Below the pieces are notes generated by a model. That model did no database searches and was not told the DNA's origin. It saw only the letters and a list, made by a program, of their open reading frames with translations. Both the position numbers and the translations under genes were made by a program. Of a stretch of 64,000 nt of DNA, positions 38,551-46,551 are shown in pieces (the first letter of the stretch is position 1; each line of letters starts with the position of its first letter). The stretch lies in NCBI RefSeq assembly GCF_002302565.1, contig NZ_CP022382.1, forward strand, positions 195,001-259,000, written 5' to 3'. The DNA is from Capnocytophaga canimorsus. GTDB lineage: Bacteria > Bacteroidota > Bacteroidia > Flavobacteriales > Flavobacteriaceae.

Positions 38551-38601
38551 TAAATATGATCCTTTTTTTGAAAAGTGTAAAAAAAATAATATCATATCAT
38601 A

Positions 38602-39654
38602 ATGCACGAAAAAATTATTATTACAACAGATAAAGGAGAGCAAGTAGAAGCCGTAGCTCCTGTGGTTATTTCTGCTTCTCGTGCTACGGATATTCCTGCT
38701 TTTTTTGCCAAATGGTTTTCTAATAGGCTGAAAGCAGGATATGTGGTTTGGTATAATCCATTTAATCAAAAGCCGATGTACGTTTCTTTTAAGAATTGTA
38801 AAGCGGTTGTTTTTTGGACTAAAAACCCTAAACCTTTGTTTTCTTATTTAAAAGAATTGGATGAGCAGGGCATACATTATTACTTTCAGTTTACCTTAAA
38901 TGACTACGATAAAGAAAATTTTGAAATTAATGTGCCAACCGTAGAAAAACGCATTGAAATCTTCAAAAAACTGTCAGAAATGATTGGAAAAGAGAAAGTA
39001 ATATGGCGTTTTGACCCAATGATAGTAACAGACGATATTCCTCCAAGGGAAATTCTTCGTCGCGTTTGGAATATCGGAAAACAATTGAAAGGATATACCG
39101 AAAAATTAGTGTTTAGTTATATCGATATTAATGGTTATCGAAAAGTTCAAAATAATTTGATAAAAACAACCAATCAGTTTAATAAAGAAAATATTGAAAA
39201 ATCAGAATTTACAAATGAACAAAAAATAGAAATTGCGGAAGGACTTTTGAAATTACGCGAATATTGGAAAAATCAAAATTGGTATCTTGAATTAGCGACT
39301 TGCTGTGAAGACATAGATTTGAGTTTCTACGGAATTTATCACAATCGTTGTGTTGATAGTGAATTAATGAAACGTATTTTTTCTCACGATACCGATTTTG
39401 TGTACTATCTTAACTACGGAAAATTCCCCGAGAAAAACACTCTTTTCCCATTAGAGAATTTAAAGCAATTGTCTCCCGAAAAAATGAAAGATAAAGGACA
39501 GCGAAAAGTATGTGGCTGTATGATTAGCAAAGATATAGGTATGTACAATACGTGTAGCTATTTCTGTGTGTATTGTTATGCCAATGCATCTCGCGATGCC
39601 GTAATTAAAAATAGAAAACTATTTAACGAAGATAACGAAAGCATTATCTATTGA
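38602..39654 (+). CDS. DUF1848 protein (radical-SAM-like, C-terminal cysteine cluster)
   Basis: A 350-residue DUF1848 member. The N-terminal block reads VISASRATDIPAFFAKWFSN, then FWTKNPKPL and YYFQFTLNDYD, all family hallmarks. The C terminus has the cysteine cluster CGCMISKDIG, then TCSYFCVYCYANAS, suggesting an iron-sulfur site. DUF1848 is related to radical-SAM and spore-photoproduct-lyase-like folds, and its reaction is unknown. The start overlaps by one base (TAATG) the stop of the restored helicase frame, so the two genes are probably coupled. No promoter is seen in the gap. It is within the repeat-bounded island. Confidence 0.85.
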   Translation: MHEKIIITTDKGEQVEAVAPVVISASRATDIPAFFAKWFSNRLKAGYVVWYNPFNQKPMYVSFKNCKAVVFWTKNPKPLFSYLKELDEQGIHYYFQFTLNDYDKENFEINVPTVEKRIEIFKKLSEMIGKEKVIWRFDPMIVTDDIPPREILRRVWNIGKQLKGYTEKLVFSYIDINGYRKVQNNLIKTTNQFNKENIEKSEFTNEQKIEIAEGLLKLREYWKNQNWYLELATCCEDIDLSFYGIYHNRCVDSELMKRIFSHDTDFVYYLNYGKFPEKNTLFPLENLKQLSPEKMKDKGQRKVCGCMISKDIGMYNTCSYFCVYCYANASRDAVIKNRKLFNEDNESIIY

Positions 39655-39714
39655 AGAATGCTATTCCTAGTTATAAAAATTATTTTTCTCTAACATTTTT
39701 ATGCTATTAAATTT

Positions 39715-39752
39715 GTAAAACTTGTGCATTTCAGCTACAATTTGCTGAATTT
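39715..39752. repeat. Right copy of the 38-bp direct repeat (putative attR)
   Basis: Identical to 35696-35733. Here the repeat lies in frame at the end of the WYL coding fragment (EVISPN, stop or WFRKE-like residues, then IQQIVAEMHKFY). On its other side the frame runs into unrelated sequence. The pair thus brackets the inserted 4 kb. Confidence 0.8.
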
Positions 39753-39945
39753 CCTTGCGAAACTAATTGGGTGAAATCACCTCAATTTCAGCTCCGTGAG
39801 AGAGAATTTCTTGTCGAAAATCATACGTTGGTCGTAAAAAATATTCAAAAAAGGTGTAATTATCTTCCGTTTCGATTTCTTTTTGAGAATGATGTAAACG
39901 TCTTTGAGTACCGACAGCTTGGTAATTACGCTCACAGGAGGTCAA
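39715..39945 (-). pseudogene. C-terminal fragment of a WYL-domain regulator
   Basis: The minus strand encodes LHHSQKEIETEDNYTFFEYF, LRPTYDFRQEILSHGAEIEV, then ISPN, an in-frame TAG-type stop at 39763-39765 and FRKEIQQIVAEMHKFY. This is the C-terminal half of a WYL-domain transcription factor. The N-terminal part, with its helix-turn-helix, is missing: the sequence breaks near 39945 against an ATPase fragment. WYL regulators often control defence loci. The fragment cannot be functional. Confidence 0.7.
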
Positions 39946-39978
39946 GGAAACTGAAAAACTCGCTTTGCCTTTCAGTTT

Positions 39979-40500
39979 ATGAATGACCTAGCACAGTGTT
40001 ACAAAGTAGGGCATATTTCTATCGAGGAGAATCCTGAAAGCCGTTTGTACAAGGAAAAAGCCTATCAGTATTTGAACCCCACGGCTCTGAACAATATCGA
40101 AGCTCACGATGTACGCTCACTTTCCGAAATTGATAAAATCATTCGTGAAAATGAGGTTATTGTGATAGATAGTTTTCAGAAAATCAAAGAGATTGACAGC
40201 AAATTTGAAGTGGATAAAGATTTGCGTAAAAAATACAACGGCAAATTGTTTTTAGTCATTTTCCAACAAACCACAGACGGCAAAATGCGAGGCGACAGCA
40301 AATCCCAATTTGATGGCGATATTATTCTTTTCACAGAAAAATTCCCGAATTATCAGGAAAATTATGTGTATCCAGACAAAAACCGATACAACCATATCCC
40401 CGCCGACCAACTGAAATACAATATTTTTCAGCAAAGGCTGTTACCTATTGAAACCGAAGAGCAAACAACTGAAAATCAAACGTATAATAAAATTTATTAA
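39979..40500 (+). pseudogene. Truncated mobile-element ATPase (AAA/RecA-like) fragment
   Basis: A 173-residue frame that starts in mid-domain. It contains VGHISIEENPESR, a Walker B-like VIVIDSFQKI, then LFLVIFQQTTDGKMRGDSKS and FDGDIILFTEKF, as in RecA/AAA-type ATPases with a primase or transfer role in integrative elements. The Walker A part is absent, and an in-frame stop lies 27 bases upstream of the ATG. It is probably a 5'-truncated relic. The breakpoint with the WYL fragment is near 39945-39960. Confidence 0.6.
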
Positions 40501-40629
40501 GAATATGTCAAAAGTTTTTATCACAAACGTTGAAAAGTTTCCTTTCAGATAGGAGTTGATTTATTAGGCTTCCCCCGTTATACTCCCTTTTATACTCAGT
40601 ACGGATTAAATGGGTAATATTCAACATAA

Positions 40630-40655
40630 AAAAATACGCCTAAAAGCGTATTTTT
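40630..40655 (-). terminator. Terminator of the tRNA-Met gene
   Basis: AAAAATACGC (40630-40639) pairs with GCGTATTTTT (40646-40655); on the minus strand it lies 18 bases after the tRNA and is followed by a T-rich tract. Confidence 0.85.
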
Positions 40656-40673
40656 CAAATAGTTATAACTTTG

Positions 40674-40746
<73 letters not shown>

Positions 40747-40821
40747 ATTTTCTGAGTGCAAATGTACAACAATATTTTATATTACCAAATTTATTTGCGA
40801 TTTTTTTTGAAGGGGCACATT

Positions 40822-40925
40822 AAAAGCCTATTTAAATTTTTATTGAGTAAAATTTTTATAGCGGATAATTTGACCATATTTTCTGAGTTTTCTAGCAGTA
40901 ATTCATAATTTCTACACAATGAAAA
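40822..40925. repeat. Dispersed repeat copy B
   Basis: Partner of 811-905. The core 40845-40878 matches 830-863 at 33 of 34 bases. Copy B abuts the broken end of the mobC-like fragment: the conserved QDFS of that protein is followed directly by the repeat. Confidence 0.6.
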
Positions 40926-41250
40926 ATCCTGAAATCCCAAACATACGGCTACTTTATTGCTTCGTGCGGTGGCGATAAGATTGTCCAATCCACGAAAATA
41001 AATGGAGGGAAGCTCATCGATAATCACGGAAGATTAGAGTTGTCCTTTTTTATTGATGAGTTTTACGATTCAGGAATTGTAGAGTCCCAAATCTGCCGAA
41101 TAGATGTTTTGCCTGTCGGGATTATTACTTACACAAAGGATTTTAGGTTCTTTGGGATTGTTAATATCCAATGAAAAATCATCACCTGTCATTACCCCTG
41201 ATACATCTAATTGTTTGGCAATAAATTTTTGGGATTTATTGCATTTAAGA
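40919..41250 (-). pseudogene. Decayed mobC/traG-like conjugation coupling protein fragment
   Basis: The minus strand encodes, in one frame, segments of a type IV coupling ATPase of conjugative elements: NPKEPKILCVSNNPDRQNIY, ALYNS-like LGLYNS, IVKLINKKGQL, VIIDELPSIYFRGLDNLI, ATARSNKVAVCLGFQDFS. Two in-frame stops interrupt it, TGA at 41070-41072 and TAA at 41034-41036. Each replaces an expected basic codon by a single base change. Both ends are missing. It is a relic of an integrative conjugative element next to tRNA-Met. Confidence 0.8.
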
Positions 41251-41342
41251 TATGCTTTTATTTCCGTATCTTTGCCCCAAAGTCAAATGTTCATATTTCA
41301 TTGTCTTATGTGGTTATTTGACAAAGGAATAACATTTTTTTG

Positions 41343-41375
41343 AAGAGAGAAAGTTTTTTACTTTCTCTCTTTTTC
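41343..41375 (+). terminator. Orphan terminator at the right end of the debris
   Basis: AAGAGAGAAAG (41343-41353) and CTTTCTCTCTT (41361-41371) form an 11-base stem followed by T on the plus strand. No plus-strand gene precedes it, so it probably ended a lost gene. Confidence 0.75.
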
Positions 41376-41485
41376 ATTTCAGCTACGCCTCCATTCATAA
41401 GAGAGAAAAACTATCCCAAAAAAATGCACTTACTAACGGAATTTAAGAATTATAGCGAACTAAAAATATTATTTGATATAAATAA

Positions 41486-42322
41486 TTATTCCAATCGTAA
41501 TTGCTGACCAGCTTGTATGTTATTGTTTATTAGATTGTTAAGTTGTATAATTCGTTCAATCGAAACGTTTTGTTCTCTTGAAATTTTATACAACGTATCG
41601 CCCGATTTCACAATGTAATATTTTGCTTTTGAGTTAGGTGATTGTTTCTTATCCTTTTTAATTCCTAAAACTTGCTCATCGTACTGATGGAGCTGATATT
41701 TGTGGATAAGAGAAATGAGTTTTTGCGGGTATTTGGGGTCGGTGGCATATCCTGCTTTTTTGAGTCCGTATGCCCAACCTTTGTAGTCGTCAGGGGCTAA
41801 CTCAAATAAAAAAGCATATCGACTTCTATTGGCAATGAAAATAGAATGGTCTTCAAAAGATTCATTGGGGTGTTTGTATCTTCGAAAACACTCTCCTTTT
41901 TCATCATCATCGTGTGAGATGGTTTTTCCTTCCCAGCCCAAATGACACTTGATACCAAAATGATTATTTCCGTAGCGAGCCAAACGACCTTGTCCACTAC
42001 CACTTTCCAAAATTGCCTGTGCCAAAGTGATACTTGCAGGAATTTTGTATCGTTGCATTTCAACCATTGAGATATCTTTGTAGGTTTCAATATATTGTCT
42101 AATTACAGCGGGTGTTACTTCGACTGCCGAGGTGGCTACTAAATATTCATCTTCATCATCGTTTTTGTGATTTTTTTCGATTTTTGAAGTGCTTTTTAGA
42201 ATGTGTTTTGATTGCGTATTTCTTTGGGTGATTTTTTTTGGATTTTTAGATTTCTTATAATATCTGGGAGAGCACGAAAGTGCCAATAATCCTAATAGTA
42301 AAAAGCTAAATTTCTTCATCAT
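41486..42322 (-). CDS. Glucosaminidase-domain lipoprotein with C-terminal LysM
   Basis: A lipoprotein signal (LLALSC) and a Lys-rich linker precede a mannosyl-glycoprotein endo-beta-N-acetylglucosaminidase-like domain (about 85-220): IPASITLAQAILESGSG, NNHFGIKCH, YKHPNESFEDHS, GLKKAGYATDP. The catalytic Glu is in ILESGSG. The C-terminal LysM (about 232-278) reads YYIVKSGDTLYKISREQ. Such enzymes cut peptidoglycan glycan strands at division. The start overlaps the stop of the PLP-enzyme gene upstream by 17 bases. Confidence 0.9.
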   Translation of the reverse strand: MMKKFSFLLLGLLALSCSPRYYKKSKNPKKITQRNTQSKHILKSTSKIEKNHKNDDEDEYLVATSAVEVTPAVIRQYIETYKDISMVEMQRYKIPASITLAQAILESGSGQGRLARYGNNHFGIKCHLGWEGKTISHDDDEKGECFRRYKHPNESFEDHSIFIANRSRYAFLFELAPDDYKGWAYGLKKAGYATDPKYPQKLISLIHKYQLHQYDEQVLGIKKDKKQSPNSKAKYYIVKSGDTLYKISREQNVSIERIIQLNNLINNNIQAGQQLRLE

Positions 42323-43232
42323 AAATAAGTGTCTTTCGGTGTTGTTTTTCTCGCTTCTGATTCAGTCCGGCAATGCCTTGCAATCCGCCAGTATGTATGG
42401 CTAATATTTTTGAATTGGCTTTAAAAAAACCTTTGTTTATGAGTGCAAAAATAGCAAAAATCATTTTTCCAGTATAAATAGGGTCTAAAGGGATTTTTGT
42501 TTTTTGATAAAAATCGTTTAAAAAGTGTACTAATTCATCGGAAACTTTAGCATATCCGCCAAAATTATAGTCGTGAATGAGTTTCCAATTGGTTTTTGAA
42601 ACGTATTTTTCTATTTCCGAATGCAGAAAATCTCCCTGCAAAGCCGGAAAACCAATTATGGTTTGGTGCGGAAAACTGGCGTTAATAATTCCCGACAGTG
42701 TACCTCCCGTACCCACAGCACAAGCAATAACATCGTATTTTGCGTCTTCTAAGGTAATGATTTCTTGGCAGCCTTTTACAGCCCAAGCATTGGTGCCTCC
42801 TTCGGGAACCAAATAAATATCTTCTCCGAACTGATTGTAAATCTGTTTGATAAAGGAAGAAGTGTTTTTTAAACGATATTCAGCTCTGCTTATAAAATGT
42901 AGTTGCATACCGCATTTTTGGGCGAAACTTAGGGTCGGATTTTCTTGTATTTTATCTTTGAGCTCGTCACCTCTAATGATGCCTATGGTTTTATAACCTG
43001 AAATTTGTCCCGCATAGGCTGTTGCCGAGATATGATTTGAAAAAGCACCTCCGAAAGTGAGCAATGTTTTTTTATTTTGTCGCTGAGCTTCTAACAGATT
43101 ATATTTCAGCTTTCGGTATTTATTACCTGATATAAAACGATGAATTTTGTCTTCTCGTTTGATATCAAGTGTTATTCCGTGAGGGAAACAAAGCTCAATA
43201 GGTTGATTTTCAACGCAGGTTATGTCAAGCAT
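42306..43232 (-). CDS. PLP-dependent deaminase/desulfhydrase of the ACC-deaminase type
   Basis: A fold-type II PLP enzyme of 308 residues. The Schiff-base lysine is in FISGNKYRKLKYNL, the substrate loop is TFGGAFSNHISATAYAG and the phosphate-binding glycines are in AVGTGGTLSGI. These match 1-aminocyclopropane-1-carboxylate deaminase / D-cysteine desulfhydrase-like proteins of Bacteroidota. The true substrate is uncertain. It forms an operon with the glucosaminidase gene, overlapping by 17 bases. Confidence 0.85.
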   Translation of the reverse strand: MLDITCVENQPIELCFPHGITLDIKREDKIHRFISGNKYRKLKYNLLEAQRQNKKTLLTFGGAFSNHISATAYAGQISGYKTIGIIRGDELKDKIQENPTLSFAQKCGMQLHFISRAEYRLKNTSSFIKQIYNQFGEDIYLVPEGGTNAWAVKGCQEIITLEDAKYDVIACAVGTGGTLSGIINASFPHQTIIGFPALQGDFLHSEIEKYVSKTNWKLIHDYNFGGYAKVSDELVHFLNDFYQKTKIPLDPIYTGKMIFAIFALINKGFFKANSKILAIHTGGLQGIAGLNQKREKQHRKTLIYDEEI

Positions 43233-43235
43233 AGA

Positions 43236-44894
43236 TTAAAATTGGAAATATATAAAAGGCTGAAAATCCGAAGAATACGCCTGATAACAGATAATAACTG
43301 TAATCACAGCAATAGCTCCTTTAACAATGATATGACTTTCAGAGAATTTTCGTTCAATATGGTCTTTGAAATTTTGGGGTAACCAATGGGTTACATAGCC
43401 AATGAACATCACCAGAAAAACCCAGCGGTGATGCCAAACTACCTCCCAAGCAGATCCCCAATCCATATTGTACAGTACTTGATTGAACCATAAGGAGATA
43501 CGCTGCATATCCTCACCTCGGAAAAAAATTCGAACTAAAGTGATGAAAATAAAAGTAATAGCTATTTTCCAAGTAGTAGCTAACCAAGAGATTGATTTCT
43601 CATAAGGACTTATTTTTCGCCAAAATTTGTACACCAAAATACCCAAGCCGTTAAGTCCGCCCCAAATCACAAACTTCCAAGAAGCTCCGTGCCACAATCC
43701 TCCAATGAGCATCGTGAGCATAATATTTATATTGGTGGAAATATGTCGTTCAAAATTTTTGTTTATAAAAGCCAAAATAGTTCCGATAACCAATATAACT
43801 CCTACAGAAATAGTGAAATACATATTATTAAAAGCGATAACAACACCTATTATCAATAAACAAGAAATAATAATTGAAGCCCAAGAACTACCACGATTTC
43901 CTCCTAAAGGAATATACAAATAATCACGTAACCAAGTAGATAATGAAATGTGCCAACGTTTCCAGAAATCGCCACAATTTATAGCTTTATAAGGAGAATT
44001 AAAATTGGTAGGGAGTTGGAAGCCCATTAAAAGAGCCAAACCAATGGCTATGTCGGTATATCCTGAAAAATCGCCATAAATTTGTAAAGAATATCCTATT
44101 AAAGCCATCATATTGGAAAATCCTGTAAATAGAGTAGGGGAATCGAAGACTTTATCCAAAAAATGCATTGCGATGAAGTCTGCAAAAATCATTTTTTTGA
44201 TTAAACCTTTGAGAATCATATAAATTCCCTTGTTAAAATGTGAGGCATCAATTTGGGTGTTTGCCGTTATTTGAGGTACGAAACTTTCTGCACGAACGAT
44301 AGGTCCTGCTACTAATTGAGGGAAAAAACTCACATAAAAACCAAAGTCAAGAATCGAATTTAAGGGGGCTACCTTTTTACGATAAATATCTACCGTATAG
44401 CTGATGGTTTGGAAAGTGAAGAAAGAAATCCCTACAGGTAAAATGATAGTATCTACTTTAAAGTATCCTTCTGAATTAAAACCATTTGCCCAATAAGCCA
44501 AATAGTTAAATACTTCATTATTAGTATGAAAAAAGAAATTAAAACTATCGGTAAAAAAGTAGGCGTACTTAAAATAACAAAGTACTAACAGATTGATAAT
44601 GATACTGATAGTTACAGCACTTTTTCGCAAATACTGACGAGTTTGATTATAGATGTATTTTCCTAAGAAAAAATCAGTAACTGTACTGAATATCAGTAAT
44701 AACACGAATAAACCACTGGTTTTGTAGTAAAAGAATAAACTCGCTAATAGCAAAAAGGCATTCCGAATGTGATTTCTTTTATAAATTAAGGAAAAAACAA
44801 AATAAACTACAGCAAAAAATATCCAGAAGTTAATTCGAGTGAAAATCAGCGGATTTTTATCAGAAAAAGCAAAAATATCTTGTAACAATTCCAT
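43236..44894 (-). CDS. MBOAT O-acyltransferase (AlgI/DltB-like)
   Basis: A protein of 552 residues with about 11-12 membrane helices. The family blocks are ISFFTFQTISYTVDIYR, FWKRWHISLSTWLRDYLYIP and the catalytic histidine segment GLWHGASWKFVIWGG. MBOAT proteins of this group carry acetyl groups across the membrane to modify polysaccharides, such as alginate or peptidoglycan. The next gene, two bases upstream, is a GDS-lipase-like partner. The ATG at 44894 is preferred to a TTG six bases earlier. Confidence 0.9.
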   Translation of the reverse strand: MELLQDIFAFSDKNPLIFTRINFWIFFAVVYFVFSLIYKRNHIRNAFLLLASLFFYYKTSGLFVLLLIFSTVTDFFLGKYIYNQTRQYLRKSAVTISIIINLLVLCYFKYAYFFTDSFNFFFHTNNEVFNYLAYWANGFNSEGYFKVDTIILPVGISFFTFQTISYTVDIYRKKVAPLNSILDFGFYVSFFPQLVAGPIVRAESFVPQITANTQIDASHFNKGIYMILKGLIKKMIFADFIAMHFLDKVFDSPTLFTGFSNMMALIGYSLQIYGDFSGYTDIAIGLALLMGFQLPTNFNSPYKAINCGDFWKRWHISLSTWLRDYLYIPLGGNRGSSWASIIISCLLIIGVVIAFNNMYFTISVGVILVIGTILAFINKNFERHISTNINIMLTMLIGGLWHGASWKFVIWGGLNGLGILVYKFWRKISPYEKSISWLATTWKIAITFIFITLVRIFFRGEDMQRISLWFNQVLYNMDWGSAWEVVWHHRWVFLVMFIGYVTHWLPQNFKDHIERKFSESHIIVKGAIAVITVIICYQAYSSDFQPFIYFQF

Positions 44895-44896
44895 AA

Positions 44897-46381
44897 TCAA
44901 TCAATAGTTAAAAGGTCTTCTTGAAGACATTGTACCAAAAGTTCTGCCATTAGGCGAGTTCCTTCAGGGCGAAAATGAATGTAATCGGGTGAAGCGTACC
45001 CTTTTTCTACCCAAGAAACCATTGAATTTTCACCACCCATAGCCTCAAAAAGGCTCCAATACGCCATACCGTTTTGTAAACTCTGTTTTTTCATTTCATC
45101 GTTAAGTAAAGGTAAAAACGGATAGGTCACCATTTCACCATTTACTGAAGTTGCCATATCCCCTGGACCAATTAAAAGACACAAAGCCTCTGGATTACTG
45201 TCTTTTACCCACATGATGTTTCGCATTAGGGTTCTAACATAGCCTCCAACTTGTTTTTCTTCATTGATGTATGGAATAGTATTTCCACCATATTGGAAGA
45301 TGATAATATCGGCTTTTCGTTGGTTTGCCATTTGTCGGAAATTTTCCTGATTCATTTTTATGAAAAAACGCCCTGATTCTCCGCGCATAGCCACGTTATC
45401 CATACGTATTCCTGTAATGTCATCTAAAGTAATTCCGTAAAAATCAGGACTTATCTTGCCTTCTAATTCTACTTTAATTTCTTGTGGCGTACTTTGAAAG
45501 TCAATCTGAAACAAATGATGTCTGCCGTCAGTTTTTAAAGAATCACGCATTAAGATATTTCCGTTTTCATAAACGGTAATAAAAGTTGGTGTGTGATTGT
45601 TACCATAATGTATTCCCATCTTATGAAATTTCTGTAGTCGCTGAAATGCCTTTTTAGAGGGTTTTATGGTAAATGTTGCTTTTTCGGTAGGCATTAGTGC
45701 AACTTTTGCCGAGTCAGTAATCGTATTTAGGTGAGGAGTAAATCTTGAAAGGCTACCATAAATACCATATTTGGCGTGGTTTAAATACTTTTGTTTTCGG
45801 TCAAAGGCAGCATACCGAAGCCAGTTAGGGCTACTTGTAATATCAATGCTATTTTGTTCGTAAGCTACTTTTATAGGGAAAAATCCTGGTCCACCACCCC
45901 CAAAAAGCCCTTGTAATCGGTTTCGGGTATAGGAAGTAATTCTATCTCCTTCAATCTGAGAATCACCGTAATGAATAATTTGGCATCGTGAGGCCTTGAG
46001 CTTTTGTTTGAGTTTAGTAATAAAACCGATGATACTATCGGGGTAGTATATTCGCCCTTCGGTATTTGTTTTTAGAGCTTCTTTTTTATCTGTTTTTGCA
46101 AATATTAAAGAATCTCGTTTTTCTTGGCTTTCATCATTTTTTTCTTCGGTATCGTTACTGATGATGTGGGTTTCATTGATAATACTGGCAACTTTGTCAT
46201 TTTTATCCGCTTTTTTACTTAGTAACAAGCTCGTGGTAGGGTATTTAATAAGGGCTACTTTTATGTTAAACCCTTCATTAACGGTTCCTTTTTCTGTTTG
46301 GTGCAGACCACTCAAAAACGTGATTCCAAACAAAACTAAAAGAACCGATACAATGAAAAAAGATATTTTTTTAGGATTCAT
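44897..46381 (-). CDS. SGNH/GDSL hydrolase-like periplasmic partner of the MBOAT protein
   Basis: An N-terminal anchor helix (FFIVSVLLVLFGITFL) precedes a periplasmic SGNH domain. The nucleophile block is IHYGDSQIEGD, the oxyanion Asn is in FQYGGNTIP and the C-terminal Asp-His is SPDYIHFRPEGT. In paired systems such as PatA/PatB or AlgI/AlgJ, this protein transfers the acetyl group to the glycan. The target here is unknown: peptidoglycan, capsule or an exported glycan. The two genes are adjacent and probably cotranscribed. Confidence 0.85.
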   Translation of the reverse strand: MNPKKISFFIVSVLLVLFGITFLSGLHQTEKGTVNEGFNIKVALIKYPTTSLLLSKKADKNDKVASIINETHIISNDTEEKNDESQEKRDSLIFAKTDKKEALKTNTEGRIYYPDSIIGFITKLKQKLKASRCQIIHYGDSQIEGDRITSYTRNRLQGLFGGGGPGFFPIKVAYEQNSIDITSSPNWLRYAAFDRKQKYLNHAKYGIYGSLSRFTPHLNTITDSAKVALMPTEKATFTIKPSKKAFQRLQKFHKMGIHYGNNHTPTFITVYENGNILMRDSLKTDGRHHLFQIDFQSTPQEIKVELEGKISPDFYGITLDDITGIRMDNVAMRGESGRFFIKMNQENFRQMANQRKADIIIFQYGGNTIPYINEEKQVGGYVRTLMRNIMWVKDSNPEALCLLIGPGDMATSVNGEMVTYPFLPLLNDEMKKQSLQNGMAYWSLFEAMGGENSMVSWVEKGYASPDYIHFRPEGTRLMAELLVQCLQEDLLTID

Positions 46382-46551
46382 TTTCGTTTTTGTTAAATCT
46401 GAGGTGTCAATCTACAATTTTGTTTCCTGTTGAATTGAATTTTGTGTGCGAAAATACGTATTTTTAGATATTTGCCAATTTTTAGTAGTCAAAAAATACA
46501 ATAAAAATTTCAAAAAGATTCTCTTTTGTACAGAATTGTTAAAAATTGTGA

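Noticed and set aside
41376..41387. Twelve bases (CATTTCAGCTAC) shared with the 38-bp island repeat
   Set aside because: Too short to be evidence of a third attachment site; flanks do not match.
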